Positions 8,835 to 23,456 of a stretch of DNA of 64,000 bases are shown here, in pieces. The position numbers and the translations under genes are program-made. Origin of the DNA: Roseovarius sp. 217 (GTDB taxonomy: Bacteria > Pseudomonadota > Alphaproteobacteria > Rhodobacterales > Rhodobacteraceae); assembly GCF_000152845.1 (NCBI RefSeq), contig NZ_CH902584.1, positions 3,761,562 to 3,825,561 of the forward strand. The letters run 5' to 3'. Numbering within the stretch: position 1 is the first letter of the stretch; each line of letters begins with the position of its first letter. The notes under the pieces are model-generated. The model worked only from the letters and a program-made list of their open reading frames with translations, did not search any database and had not been told where the DNA came from.

Positions 8835-8965
8835 GCGTTGCCCTCCCAGGCGACCCTGCTGTCCCACGATCCTCTGCGTGCCGCTATATTGCGAATCGCA
8901 CATGGGACAAAAGGGCGGCGCGTTTTCTGCTCCGTCTGATTTAGTGTGCGTCTGCAAAGGTCAAA

Positions 8966-8983
8966 TGTCAAATTATCCTGACA
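8966..8983. promoter_or_regulatory. PpsR box upstream of ppaA
   Basis: TGTCAAATTATCCTGACA, a full match to the extended TGTC-N10-GACA consensus, 132 nt upstream of the ppaA start. This suggests feedback of PpsR on its own antagonist. Confidence 0.88.
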
Positions 8984-9136
8984 GATCGCTCTTAGAAATC
9001 GTACATCTACCTGTTATCTCCTCATATTCCTTGTGAACAAGGCGTAAGGCGTACTTTATTGCTTAAATTTTGCCCTGAATGGCCCATCGGGATCAGACGC
9101 GTCCAGCGAGAATGACAGATGCGCGGCCGATTAAAG

Positions 9137-9154
9137 TGTAAATTATAATTGACA
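9137..9154. promoter_or_regulatory. PpsR box upstream of bchF
   Basis: TGTAAATTATAATTGACA, TGT-N12-ACA, 59 nt upstream of the bchF start. It is likely the operator of the long bchFNBHLM-lhaA-puh operon. Confidence 0.88.
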
Positions 9155-9175
9155 CATTTGGACTTCAAATCGTAG

Positions 9176-12505
<3,330 letters not shown>

Positions 12506-12516
<11 letters not shown>

Positions 12517-15500
12517 CCTGACCCCGATGGCCCCGGCGGCCCCCTACCGCGTCGTGATCGTGACGCTGGATGCCCATGCCGCCGGGGCCTGTGCGCGGGT
12601 GGCAGAACGGATGGCGGCGGAATTTCCGGGTCTCACCTTGAGCGTGCATGCCGCCGCCGAATGGGGCGAAAACCCCGAAGCGTTGCAGACTGCGCGCGCC
12701 GATGTGGCGCGTGGTGATCTGATCCTTGTGAGCCTGCTCTTTCTCGAAGAGCATCTCAAGGCGATCCTGCCCGACCTGCAAGCGCGGCGGGATCACTGCG
12801 ACGCGATGATCGGTATCATCGCCGATGCGCAGATCGTCAAGCTGACACGCATGGGCACGCTCGATATGGCCGCCCCCGAAACCGGGGCGCGCAAACTGAT
12901 CAAGCGGTTGCGCGGGTCGGACAAGCCTTCGGTCGAGTCCGGCGAAAAGAAGATGAAGATGCTGCGGCGGCTACCGCGGATTCTGAAATTCATTCCCGGC
13001 AAGGCGCAGGATCTGCGCGCGTGGTTTCTGGTCATGCAATATTGGCTGGGCACGTCGGATGACAATATCGAGGCGATGTTGCGGTTCCTCATGTCGCGCT
13101 ATGGCCATGAGGCCCGCTGGCGCGGATTGCGCGTTGCGGCACCGCAGGATTATCCCGAAGTGGGGGTGTATCACCCCGATTTGCCGGAGCGGATAACGAT
13201 TGATGCCGCGCGCATTCCGGTGCCCGCAGGGGCCACCGGAACGGTCGGCCTGCTGGTGATGCGCAGCTATGTGTTGTCGGGCGATCATGCGCATTATGAC
13301 GCGGTGATCCGGGCGCTTGAGGCGCGCGGCCTGCGGGTGATCCCGGCCTTTGCCTCTGGTCTGGATGGACGCCCGGCGATCGAGCGGTATTTTGAGGGAC
13401 GCGTCGATGCGCTCTTGTCGCTGACCGGGTTCAGCCTTGTGGGGGGACCGGCCTATAATGACAGCGCGGCGGCGGTCGATCTGCTGAGCCGCCTTGACGT
13501 GCCCTATGTGGCCGCCCATCCGCTGGAGTTTCAGACCTTGGCGCAATGGGCCGGGTCTGCGGGCGGTCTGGGGCCGATCGAGACCACGATGCTGGTCGCC
13601 CTGCCCGAGATTGACGGGGCGACCAATCCGACCGTTTTTGCCGGACGGCACGGCGATGTCGCCTGTGAAGGCTGCGCGCATCGCTGCACCGGCGGAGGGG
13701 ATGGAGCCAAGGCGATGGCCCCCTGCCATGAGCGGATTGACGTGCTGGCGCGGCGGGTGGCACGGCTCGCGCATCTGCGGCGGCAAAAGGTGGCGGCACG
13801 CCGGGTTGGCATCGTGCTCTTCGGCTTTCCACCCAATGCGGGGGCTGCGGGCACGGCGGCCTATCTCGATGTGTTCCAATCGCTGCATAACATGCTGCAT
13901 GCCATGGCCGCAGAGGGCTATGATGTGACTCCGCCCGAAACGGTCGAGGATCTGCGCCGCGCCGTGCTGGAAGGCAGTGCGCGCCAATATGGCCAGGAGG
14001 CCAATATCGCCGCGCATGTCGGCGCGGATGATATGGTGCGCCATACGCCTTGGCTGCGCGAGATCGAGGCACAATGGGGGGCGGCCCCCGGCAAGGTGCA
14101 ATCGGACGGGCGCGGTGTCTTTATCCTTGGCGCGCAATTCGGCAAGGTGTTCGTCGGATTGCAGCCGGTCTTTGGCTATGAGGGCGATCCGATGCGGTTG
14201 CTCTTTGAGCGCGGATTTGCCCCGACCCATGCCTTTGCGCAGTTCTATCTCTGGCTCAGGAACAGCTTTAACGCCGATGTGCTCTTGCATTTCGGGATGC
14301 ATGGCGCGCTGGAGTTCATGCCGGGCAAGCAGGCCGGGCCGGGCGCAGGCTGCTGGCCCGACCGCCTGATCGGCGATTTGCCCAATGTCTACCTCTACCC
14401 GTCCAACAACCCCTCGGAAGCGAGCCTTGCCAAGCGGCGCAGCGGTGCGGTCACGGTCACGCATCTGACGCCGCCGCTGGCAAGCTCTGGTCTCTACAAG
14501 GGTCTGACGGAGCTCAAGGACAGTCTCAAGCGCTGGCGCGAGATGGCCGGGGACGCCCCCGAGCGTGCGGAACTCCGCGCCTTGATTGCGGAACAAGCGA
14601 CCGTGGTCGATATGGGCGGACGCGAGCCGGATACGCTCTGGCTGAAACTGCTGGAGACCGAAGAGGCGTTGATCCCCGAGGGCATGCATGTGCTGGGGCG
14701 GCCCATGAGTGCCGAAGCGCGGGCGGGCTATCTTGCGATCATGGACAGCACCGATGCCGAAACGCACGCTCGGGTTGATCTGATGCTGCAACAGGAAACC
14801 GAGATCCCCGCCCTGCTGCATGCGCTGGGCGGACGGTTCACCGCGCCGGTGCCGGGGGGCGATCTGATCCGCTCGGCGGATATTCTGCCCACGGGCCGCA
14901 ATATCCATGCCTTTGATCCCTTCCGCATGCCCACTGAATTCGCCTGTCGGGATGGCGCGCGGCAGGCCGCCCGCCTGCTCGAGACGCACAAGAGCCTGCC
15001 ACGCTCGGTGGCCTTGGTGCTCTGGGGATCGGACAATATCAAATCCGACGGTGCGCCGATGGCACAGGCGCTGGCGCTGATGGGGGCAAAGCCACGGTTT
15101 GACTCCTTCGGCCGCCTCTCCGGTGCGGACCTTATCCCGCTCGAGGTGCTGGGCCGCCCACGCATTGATGTGATGATGACGCTTTCGGGGATCTTCCGTG
15201 ATCTTTTGCCCTTGCAGACGCGGATGCTGGCCGAAGCGGCCTTGGTGGCCGCACAGGCCGATGAGCCCGACGAGATGAATTTCATCCGCGCCCATGTGCG
15301 CGCTCACATGGCCAAGACCGGGTGTGATCTCGAGGCGGCAGCGCTGCGGGTCTTCTCGAATGCCGAGGGCGCCTATGGCTCGAATGTCAATCAGATGGTG
15401 GACAGTTCCGCCTTTGACGACGAGGACGAGCTGGCCGATGCCTATCAGGCGCGCAAGGGCTTTGCCTACGGCGTCAATGGCAAAGCAACGGCCCAAGGCG

Positions 15501-16069
15501 CGCTGTTGCAAGCGGCGCTGGAACGGGTCGAGGTGGCCTATCAGAACCTCGAGTCGGTCGAGTTGGGTGTCACCACGGTGGACCATTATTTCGACACGCT
15601 GGGTGGGATCTCTCGCGCCGTGCGCCGGGCGCGCGGCGGCACGGAGGCGGCGATCTATATCTCGGACACCACGCGCGGCACCGGGACCGTGCGCACGCTG
15701 GCCGATCAGGTGGCGTTGGAGACGCGCTCGCGCTCGCTTAACCCGAAATTTCACGAGGGTTTGTTGCGCCACGGGGCCGAAGGCGTGCGCCAGATCGAGG
15801 CGCATGTGACCAATACGATGGGCTGGTCGGCCACCACCGGACAGGTGGAGCCGTGGATCTATCAGCGCATTTCCGAAACCTTCGTTCTGGATGAGGTGAT
15901 GCGCAAGCGGTTGAGCGATCTCAACCCGGTGGCCTCGTCGCGCATGGCGAACCGCCTGCTCGAAGCGCATGACCGCGCCTATTGGCAGACCGATGCCGCC
16001 ACCCTCGCCGCCCTGCAATCGGCGGCGGCGGCGATGGAAGATCGGATGGAAGGGGTGGCCGCAGAATGA
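12506..16069 (+). CDS. bchH: Magnesium chelatase subunit H
   Basis: The large porphyrin-binding catalytic subunit that, with BchI and BchD, inserts Mg into protoporphyrin IX at the branch point from heme. About 1187 residues, normal for BchH, with [14 protein letters not shown] at the N terminus and a CobN/Mg-chelatase domain across most of the protein, ending with the GYGSNVN-like [10 protein letters not shown] and [12 protein letters not shown] blocks. ATG 12506 has AAAGG 6 nt upstream; ATG 12488 would add 6 residues. It overlaps the bchB stop by 11 nt. bchL follows after an unusually long 112-nt gap that contains a repeat. Confidence 0.97.
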
Positions 16070-16088
16070 CGACTGTTTGCACATGTGA

Positions 16089-17077
<989 letters not shown>

Positions 17078-17078
<1 letters not shown>

Positions 17079-17800
17079 TGCGTGACTTTAGCTCGCCTCC
17101 GGCCCTTGGTGCCCCTCAGGACGGTTGGGCGCAGACGCGTGACCGGGTCGAGACCTATTTCGACCGCACCGCGACCCAGGTCTGGGAGCGACTGACGTCG
17201 GATGCGCCGGTGTCAAAAATCCGCCAGACGGTGCGGATCGGTCGCGACGCGATGCGCGCGCAGATGCTGGCGCGCCTGCCGCAGGACATGCGTGGTCTGC
17301 GGGTGCTCGATGCGGGGTGTGGGGCGGGGCAGATGACGGCGGAACTGGCGGCGCGCGGCGCCGAGGTGATGGCGGTCGATATCTCGCCCGCCATCATCGA
17401 CCTCGCGCGGCGGCGGTTGCCGGAGAGTCTGGTCCCGCATGTCAGCTTTCACGCGGGCGACATGCTCGATCCGGCGCTTGGCATGTTCGATCATGTCATG
17501 GCGATGGACAGCCTGATCTATTACACCGAGGCCGATCTGGCGCGCGCGCTTGATGCCTTGGCGGCGCGGACCGAAAGCACGGTGATCTTTACCGTGGCGC
17601 CGCGCACGCCGCTCTTGATGACGATGTGGCGCATGGGCAAGCTCTTTCCCCGCGCCGACCGCTCGCCCAGCATGGTGCCGCAGTCGTCGGCGCGGCTGCT
17701 GCGGGCTCTGCGTTATGCGGGCAGCACATGCAGTTTGAAACCGCTGGAGCGGGTGACATCGGGCTTTTATATCTCTCAGGGCATGGAGGTGCTGGGATGA
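17078..17800 (+). CDS. bchM: Magnesium-protoporphyrin IX methyltransferase BchM
   Basis: Transfers methyl from SAM to the 13-propionate of Mg-protoporphyrin IX, making the substrate of AcsF. The 240-residue class I methyltransferase has motif I VLDAGCGAGQM (76-86), a Val-Asp acidic loop AVDIS near 99, and MAMDSLIYY as motif IV. The start overlaps the bchL stop; TTG 17075 is a less likely start. It overlaps lhaA as ATGA. Confidence 0.96.
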
Positions 17801-19239
17801 GCACGCGCCGCCCCTCCCCCCTTATGGCGCTGACCACACGCTGGCTGCCGTTTGCCGATGCGGCAAGCGAGGGTCTGCCGCTTGGGCAACTTCTGCGCCT
17901 GTCGCTCTTTCAGGTGTCGGTGGGGATGGCGACGGTGCTGCTTTTGGGAACGCTCAACCGGGTGATGATCGTGGAGCTTTCGGTGCCGGCCCTCGTGGTT
18001 GCGACGATGATCGCGCTGCCGGTGCTGATCGCACCGTTCCGGGCGCTGATGGGGTTTCGGTCCGACACACACCGCTCGGCGCTGGGGTGGAAGCGTATTC
18101 CATATCTCTGGTTTGGGTCGCTCTGGCAGATGGGTGGACTGGCCGTCATGCCCTTTTCGTTGTTGGTCCTGTCGGGCCAACAGGTTGTCGGCCCGACATG
18201 GGCGGGCGAAGTGTTGGCGGCGCTGGCCTTTCTGATGACCGGCCTTGGCCTTCATATGACACAGACCGCCGGTCTGGCGCTGGCCAGTGACCGTGCCACC
18301 GATGAGACGCGGCCGCGCGTCGTCGCGCTGCTCTACGTCATGTTCCTTTTGGGGATGGCGATTTCGGCCATCGTGATCGGCTGGCTGCTTCGGGATTTTG
18401 CGCCTTTCACGCTGATCCGCGTGGTGCAGGGGGCGGCATTGGCAGGTATCCTGCTCAACCTCGTGGCGCTCTGGAAACAGGAAAAGTTGAACCCGATGAG
18501 CCGCGCCGAACGCGAGGCCCCACGCCCCGAATTCCGTGCCGCCTGGGCCGACCTGATGGCCGGGGGCACGGCGGGGCGTTTGCTGGCGGTGGTGTTCCTC
18601 GGAACGATGGCCTTCAATATGCAGGATGTGCTGCTGGAGCCCTATGGCGGTGAAGTCCTGGGGCTTTCGGTGTCATCCACGACGATGCTGACCGCCGTTT
18701 GGGCGATCGGCGCGCTCCTGGGATTTGCGCTTGCGGGGCGCGCGCTCTTGCGGGGGGCCAATACCTATCGGATGGCAGGCACCGGCCTCTTGATCGGGAT
18801 TGTCGCCTTTTCCACCGTGATCTTTGCCGCGCCGATGCAGGCGCCTGCGCTGTTTTTTGCCGGGGCTGGTCTCATTGGTCTGGGCGGCGGGCTCTTTGCG
18901 GTATCCACGCTGACCGCCGCCATGGCGCTGGCTGCGGGCGGCATGGCCGGGCACGGTCTCGCACTTGGTGCTTGGGGGGCAGCGCAGGCCACGGCGGCGG
19001 GGCTCTCGATTGCCATTGGCGGCGGCGTGCGCGACGCGGTCAATCATCTGGCCCTATCCGGGCAGATGGGCGAGGCGCTGAGCACAGCAGCCACCGGCTA
19101 TTCGGTGGTCTATCACGGGGAAATTGCCCTGCTTTTCATTACCTTGGCCGTTTTGGGACCGCTGGTGCGGTTCAAGCAATCCGGCAGCACAACACAATCC
19201 TGGGGCGGCCGCATCGGGCTGGCCGATTTCCCCACATGA
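17797..19239 (+). CDS. lhaA: Light-harvesting complex assembly protein LhaA (PucC/BCD family)
   Basis: Required for LH1 assembly in Rhodobacter (F1696/LhaA). The 480-residue membrane protein has about 12 helices with the BCD-family start VATVLLLGTLNRVMIVEL-like segment (residues 41-58), RSALGWKRIPYLWFGSLWQ, and QDVLLEPYGGEVLG. It is a paralogue of the gene at 4303-5595. Its place between bchM and puhA is the conserved one. The longer open frame beginning at 17626 is a shadow over bchM. Confidence 0.95.
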   Translation: MSTRRPSPLMALTTRWLPFADAASEGLPLGQLLRLSLFQVSVGMATVLLLGTLNRVMIVELSVPALVVATMIALPVLIAPFRALMGFRSDTHRSALGWKRIPYLWFGSLWQMGGLAVMPFSLLVLSGQQVVGPTWAGEVLAALAFLMTGLGLHMTQTAGLALASDRATDETRPRVVALLYVMFLLGMAISAIVIGWLLRDFAPFTLIRVVQGAALAGILLNLVALWKQEKLNPMSRAEREAPRPEFRAAWADLMAGGTAGRLLAVVFLGTMAFNMQDVLLEPYGGEVLGLSVSSTTMLTAVWAIGALLGFALAGRALLRGANTYRMAGTGLLIGIVAFSTVIFAAPMQAPALFFAGAGLIGLGGGLFAVSTLTAAMALAAGGMAGHGLALGAWGAAQATAAGLSIAIGGGVRDAVNHLALSGQMGEALSTAATGYSVVYHGEIALLFITLAVLGPLVRFKQSGSTTQSWGGRIGLADFPT

Positions 19240-19266
19240 CCTGCGTTCGCTCGAAAGGAGTCTGAC

Positions 19267-20040
19267 ATGACCGAGCCGTTCTTTGGAAATTTCGATCTCG
19301 CGAGCCTCTCACTTTGGCTTTTCTATGGGTTTTTCGCACTGCTGATCTTTTACATTCAGCGCGAGAACATGCGGGAAGGCTATCCGCTGGAGGATGACGA
19401 TGGCAGGCCGTCGGCCAATCAAGGGCTGTTCCCGTTGCCCGGCGACAAGACGTTTAAACTGCCGCATGGCCGGGGCGAATTGACGGTGCCGTCGGGGCAG
19501 AACCCCGAGCGCACCGATCTGGCGCTGGAAAAGACCGCGGCGGGCAACGGGTTTCCGTTTGCGCCCACCGGCGATCCGATGGTTGACGGTGTTGGTCCCG
19601 CCTCTTGGGCACCGCGCCGCGATGTGCCGGAACTGGATGGCCACGGCCACCCCAAGATCGTGCCAATGGCTGCGACCGAGCATTTCGTCGTCGCCGCCGG
19701 TCGTGATCCGCGCGGATTTCCCGTGGTCGCAGGGGATGGAGAGATCGTGGGCAAGATCAGCGACATGTGGATCGACGAGCCCGAGCAACTGGTGCGCTAT
19801 CTCGAGATTGATCTGGCGGGCCCGTTTGGTGACGGCAAGCGACTGGTGCCGATGACCTTTGCCCGGATCAAATCCGACCGCGTCAATATTCGCTCGATTT
19901 TTGGCAAGCATTTCGCGGGCGTGCCGCACCACGCATCGCCGCGTCAGGTGACCTTGCTCGAAGAAGACAAGATCAGCGCCTATTACGGCGGTGGGACACT
20001 CTACGCCAGTGAAGCGCGGCAAGAGCCGCTGCTGGGATAA
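19267..20040 (+). CDS. puhA: Photosynthetic reaction centre H subunit
   Basis: The 257-residue H subunit caps the cytoplasmic face of the reaction centre and helps proton delivery to QB. A single membrane helix is at about 12-30, followed by IQRENMREGYPLE and a soluble PRC-barrel domain (about 140-230). ATG 19267 is preceded by GAAAGGAG. First of puhA-puhB-puhC-small gene-acsF-puhE; no PpsR box is seen here, so transcription may come from the bchF operon or an internal promoter. Confidence 0.97.
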   Translation: MTEPFFGNFDLASLSLWLFYGFFALLIFYIQRENMREGYPLEDDDGRPSANQGLFPLPGDKTFKLPHGRGELTVPSGQNPERTDLALEKTAAGNGFPFAPTGDPMVDGVGPASWAPRRDVPELDGHGHPKIVPMAATEHFVVAAGRDPRGFPVVAGDGEIVGKISDMWIDEPEQLVRYLEIDLAGPFGDGKRLVPMTFARIKSDRVNIRSIFGKHFAGVPHHASPRQVTLLEEDKISAYYGGGTLYASEARQEPLLG

Positions 20041-20051
20041 GGACCGAAGCC

Positions 20052-20684
20052 ATGAGCCACGACGATTTCGCCTTTGAACCCGTAAAGGGCCTGCCAGAGA
20101 CACCGCCTGAAGGCGAGCGTATTCTCTGGCAAGGTCGACCCGACTGGTGGCACCTGAGCGTTGAGTCGCTCAGCCTGCCGTGGGTTGCGGGCTATTTCGT
20201 CGTGCTCGCGGTTTGGCGGTTCGTGACCCTGATGGATCAGATGCCGCTCATCGGGGCCTTTGCCGCCGCCTCGCCGCTCTTGATTATGGGCGTGGTGGTG
20301 TGCCTGATGCTGATGTTGGTCGGCTACATTCAAGCGCGCGCCACGGTTTATACGATCACCAACCGCCGCGTTGCGATGCGGATCGGGGCGGCGCTGACGG
20401 TCACGCTCAACCTGCCCTATACGCAGGTCGGGCGCGCAGATTTGAAGCTCGGGCGTGGCGGCACCGGCACTATCGCGCTGGATCTGATGGGTGAAACCCA
20501 GCTGAGCTATCTGGTCTGCTGGCCGCATGTGCGCCCTTGGGTGATGCGCCGCACCCAGCCTGCGCTGCGCTGTATTCCCGAGGCCGCCAAAGTTGCACAG
20601 ATGCTGGCCGAAGCGGCAGAGACCCGCATTGCCACGCCCAAGATCATGCGCAGCGCGCCCGCGTCTGCCATGGCGGCGGAATAG
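20052..20684 (+). CDS. puhB: Reaction centre assembly protein PuhB
   Basis: A 210-residue membrane protein with a bacterial PH-like domain, needed for normal reaction centre assembly in R. capsulatus. It has EGERILWQGRPDWWHLS (residues 17-33), about two or three membrane helices (near 41-62 and 72-98), then ARATVYTITNRRVAMRIG, typical of PH-domain proteins of this type. It lies 11 nt after puhA. Confidence 0.93.
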   Translation: MSHDDFAFEPVKGLPETPPEGERILWQGRPDWWHLSVESLSLPWVAGYFVVLAVWRFVTLMDQMPLIGAFAAASPLLIMGVVVCLMLMLVGYIQARATVYTITNRRVAMRIGAALTVTLNLPYTQVGRADLKLGRGGTGTIALDLMGETQLSYLVCWPHVRPWVMRRTQPALRCIPEAAKVAQMLAEAAETRIATPKIMRSAPASAMAAE

Positions 20685-20699
20685 ACAGGAGCCGATGAC

Positions 20700-21167
20700 A
20701 TGACCGATACAAGCGCCCCACGGTATAAAGCTCCGCCAGATCGCGACCTCGTGCCGCGCATGATGATCCGCGCGATGCTGGGGCTGGTGCTGGCGGTGCT
20801 GGCGCTGGTCACCTACGCGCGCCTCACCGATGCGCCGCTGGTGGCGACCCCGCCCGACAGTGAAATCGTGCTGGAACGCCATGTCTTTCTGAGCGGCGAC
20901 ATGAGCGGGGCGGCGACGGTTCTGGATGCCAATGGCACCCTGATTGCCAATCTCTCGCCCGAAGAGGGTGGATTTATCGCCGGTGTCGCCCGCGTTCTTG
21001 ACCGCGAGCGCGCCAAGCATGGCGTGGACCTCACCGGCCCCGTCACAATCATCGCCCGCAAGGATGGCCGCCTCTCGATCCATGACCCCTCGACCGGATG
21101 GGGTGCGGATCTGATGGGGTTTGGCCAAACCAATTCGATGGCTTTCACCAAACTTTTGACCCGCTAG
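20700..21167 (+). CDS. puhC: Photosynthetic complex assembly protein PuhC
   Basis: A 155-residue protein with a short N-terminal cytoplasmic part, one membrane helix (about 23-42) and a periplasmic domain, as described for PuhC, which supports core complex organisation. The GFIAGVARVLDRERAKHG stretch is typical. It lies between puhB and a small conserved-position gene. Confidence 0.9.
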   Translation: MTDTSAPRYKAPPDRDLVPRMMIRAMLGLVLAVLALVTYARLTDAPLVATPPDSEIVLERHVFLSGDMSGAATVLDANGTLIANLSPEEGGFIAGVARVLDRERAKHGVDLTGPVTIIARKDGRLSIHDPSTGWGADLMGFGQTNSMAFTKLLTR

Positions 21168-21182
21168 GAAAGGAACACCACG

Positions 21183-21479
21183 ATGGGACTTCTGACACGC
21201 GAGTTTGAACGCGCGCCCTGCACGGTCGAGATCAGCCACTGTTTCGACAGCCTGCACGCGCATGTGCGCTTTAACAACGGCACCACCGTCTATCCCGGCG
21301 ACAGCGTCAAGGTTCATGGCCCCGAGATCATGGCCCCCTACGGCATGGTCGTGAGCGAGGACCGCGAGGCCACCATCATCCGCGCCAGCGCGCTCGAGCG
21401 CCTCTGGACACGGTGGACGGGGGATTTCGAGGTGATGGAACTTTGTGAATTCTCATTCTCCGACGAGGTGACGCTATGA
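21183..21479 (+). CDS. Small hypothetical protein of the puh operon
   Basis: A 98-residue soluble protein of unknown function, occupying the slot between puhC and acsF where alphaproteobacterial clusters carry an unnamed small gene. AGGAAAGG-type sequence precedes the ATG, and the stop overlaps acsF as ATGA, so synthesis is coupled to the cyclase. The product has a compact beta-rich look (SDSLHAHVRFNNG-like segment, VYPGDSVKVHGPEI). A link to cyclase assembly is only contextual. Confidence 0.85.
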   Translation: MGLLTREFERAPCTVEISHCFDSLHAHVRFNNGTTVYPGDSVKVHGPEIMAPYGMVVSEDREATIIRASALERLWTRWTGDFEVMELCEFSFSDEVTL

Positions 21480-22600
21480 ATATCGCCGTCAAACATTCCG
21501 CCGACGCCACCACCGTCGAAGAGGGTCTCGCCATCCAAGAGGCGAATGCGAAATTCGACAGCAAGGCCGCCACGGACCTCGCGATGCAGAACACCCTGCT
21601 CACGCCGCGCTTTTACACCACCGACTTCGACGAGCTTGACGCGGTCGACGTGTCCTCGGTGCGCGAGGACTGGGACAAGCTCATCGACCAGATGGAGGCG
21701 GATCCCAACAGGGGCCATTTCAAGAAGAACGAAGACTGGGACCATGTCGATTGGGAGGGGATGGAGCCGAAGCTGAAGAAAGAGTTCATTGATTTTCTGG
21801 TCTCAAGCTGCACCGCCGAATTCTCTGGCTGCGTGCTCTACAAGGAAATGAAGCGGCGCGGCAATAACAAGGACATCACCCAGCTCTTTCAACTCATGGC
21901 GCGCGACGAGGCGCGGCATGCGGGCTTTATCAATGACGCGCTGCGCGAAGCGGGCGTTGCGGTGAACCTCGGGTTCCTGACGCAGCAAAAGAAATACACC
22001 TATTTCCGGCCCAAGTTCATCTATTACGCCACCTATCTCAGCGAAAAGATCGGCTATGCCCGCTATATCACGATCTTTCGGCATCTCGAGGCGCATCCCG
22101 AGCATCGGTTTCACCCGATCTTCAAATGGTTTCAGGAATGGTGCAACGACGAGTTCAGCCATGGTGAGGCCTTTGCCCTGTTGATGAAGACCGACCCCAA
22201 GCTGACCAGCGGCAAGAACGTGCTGTGGATCAAGTTTTTCCTGACGGCGGTCTACGCCACCATGTATGTGCGCGACCATCAGCGGCCTGCCTTTCACAAC
22301 GCGCTCGGGGTTGATCCCGATTGGTACGCGCATGAGGTGTTCACCAAGACATCGGACATCAGCAAGCAGATTTTTCCGATCACCCTTGATATCGAAAATC
22401 CACGCTGGCAAGCGGGGCTGGTGCGGCTGCAAAAGGCCAATGCCGACCTCGCGGACGCGCGGGCACAAGGCGGGTTTGGCGGACGCTTGCGGTCATTCGG
22501 CGCGCAGATGCGGGCGGCGGCGGCCTTTGTCGGGCTCTACACGATCCCGGCCAAGAAACACGCGCTGCCTGCGTCGCCCCGGATGGTTCCGGCCTACTGA
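21476..22600 (+). CDS. acsF: Aerobic Mg-protoporphyrin IX monomethyl ester cyclase AcsF
   Basis: Diiron enzyme that uses O2 to form ring E, giving divinyl protochlorophyllide. The 374-residue protein shows the ferritin-like ligand motifs: EFSGCVLYKEMKRR, ARDEARHAGF and CNDEFSHGEAFA. Its presence, together with the lack of bchE in the window, points to oxygen-dependent pigment synthesis. ATGA overlap with the upstream small gene. Confidence 0.97.
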   Translation: MNIAVKHSADATTVEEGLAIQEANAKFDSKAATDLAMQNTLLTPRFYTTDFDELDAVDVSSVREDWDKLIDQMEADPNRGHFKKNEDWDHVDWEGMEPKLKKEFIDFLVSSCTAEFSGCVLYKEMKRRGNNKDITQLFQLMARDEARHAGFINDALREAGVAVNLGFLTQQKKYTYFRPKFIYYATYLSEKIGYARYITIFRHLEAHPEHRFHPIFKWFQEWCNDEFSHGEAFALLMKTDPKLTSGKNVLWIKFFLTAVYATMYVRDHQRPAFHNALGVDPDWYAHEVFTKTSDISKQIFPITLDIENPRWQAGLVRLQKANADLADARAQGGFGGRLRSFGAQMRAAAAFVGLYTIPAKKHALPASPRMVPAY

Positions 22601-22643
22601 AGCAATGTATTTGGATAGATTTGGCAAGATGAAGGACTAAGCC

Positions 22644-23456
22644 GTGCAAAGCCCCTGGATCGCAGCCCTCTTGGCGCTTTTTGTCTGGTGGTTCGCCACC
22701 GGGGCGATCCTCTTGGTGGTGCGCCTGTGCGAGCGCAAAGGGGACAGGGCAGGCCGCCGCGCGGTGGTTCTGGCCCTTCCTGTGCTGGGTCTTGGCATCT
22801 GGGGCTATGAGGCCAGTTTAGGCTTGACCGGCACCGGGGCGGCCTGCGGCGCATTCCTTGCTGCACTGGCGATCTGGGGCTGGATCGAGATGAGCTTTCT
22901 CACCGGCGCGATTACCGGACCCAACACACGCCCCTGCCCGCCGCATGTGGTCGGGTGGGAACGCTTCATCCGCGCCTGGGGCACAGTCGCCTATCACGAG
23001 ATGCTGCTCACCGGCGTTCTGATCCTGCTCTGGTTCTATGCCGCCGGTGCGGTCAATACCGTCGGTTTGTGGACGTTTACGATCCTCTATTTCGCCCGCA
23101 TCAGCGCCAAGCTGAACCTCTATTTCGGCGTGCCCAAGATCAATACCGAATTCCTCCCCGCGCAGCTGGCACATCTGGCCAGCCATTTCCGCGTGGCCCC
23201 GGTGGGCTGGTTCTTTCCGCTCACGATCTCGGCGCTCAGCTTTGCCGTGGCTTGCTGGCTGGAGCGGCTTTGGTCCGCGTCGACACCCGAAGCGGCTGTG
23301 GGATTTGCGCTTTTGGCGGCAATTACCGCGCTGGCTCTGCTCGAACACTGGTTGATGGTGCTGCCATTGCCGGATGCGAAACTCTGGCGCTGGATGCTGC
23401 CCGCGCCCAAACCAACATCTGAAAAATCAAGACCGGAGGGACATCATGGATTTTGA
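22644..23456 (+). CDS. puhE: Photosynthetic complex assembly protein PuhE
   Basis: A 270-residue integral membrane protein with about seven hydrophobic segments; puhE mutants in R. capsulatus have altered photosystem levels. The start is GTG 22644. Recognisable family stretches include [15 protein letters not shown] and [19 protein letters not shown]. The stop overlaps the beginning of hemA by 11 nt. Confidence 0.92.
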   Translation: MQSPWIAALLALFVWWFATGAILLVVRLCERKGDRAGRRAVVLALPVLGLGIWGYEASLGLTGTGAACGAFLAALAIWGWIEMSFLTGAITGPNTRPCPPHVVGWERFIRAWGTVAYHEMLLTGVLILLWFYAAGAVNTVGLWTFTILYFARISAKLNLYFGVPKINTEFLPAQLAHLASHFRVAPVGWFFPLTISALSFAVACWLERLWSASTPEAAVGFALLAAITALALLEHWLMVLPLPDAKLWRWMLPAPKPTSEKSRPEGHHGF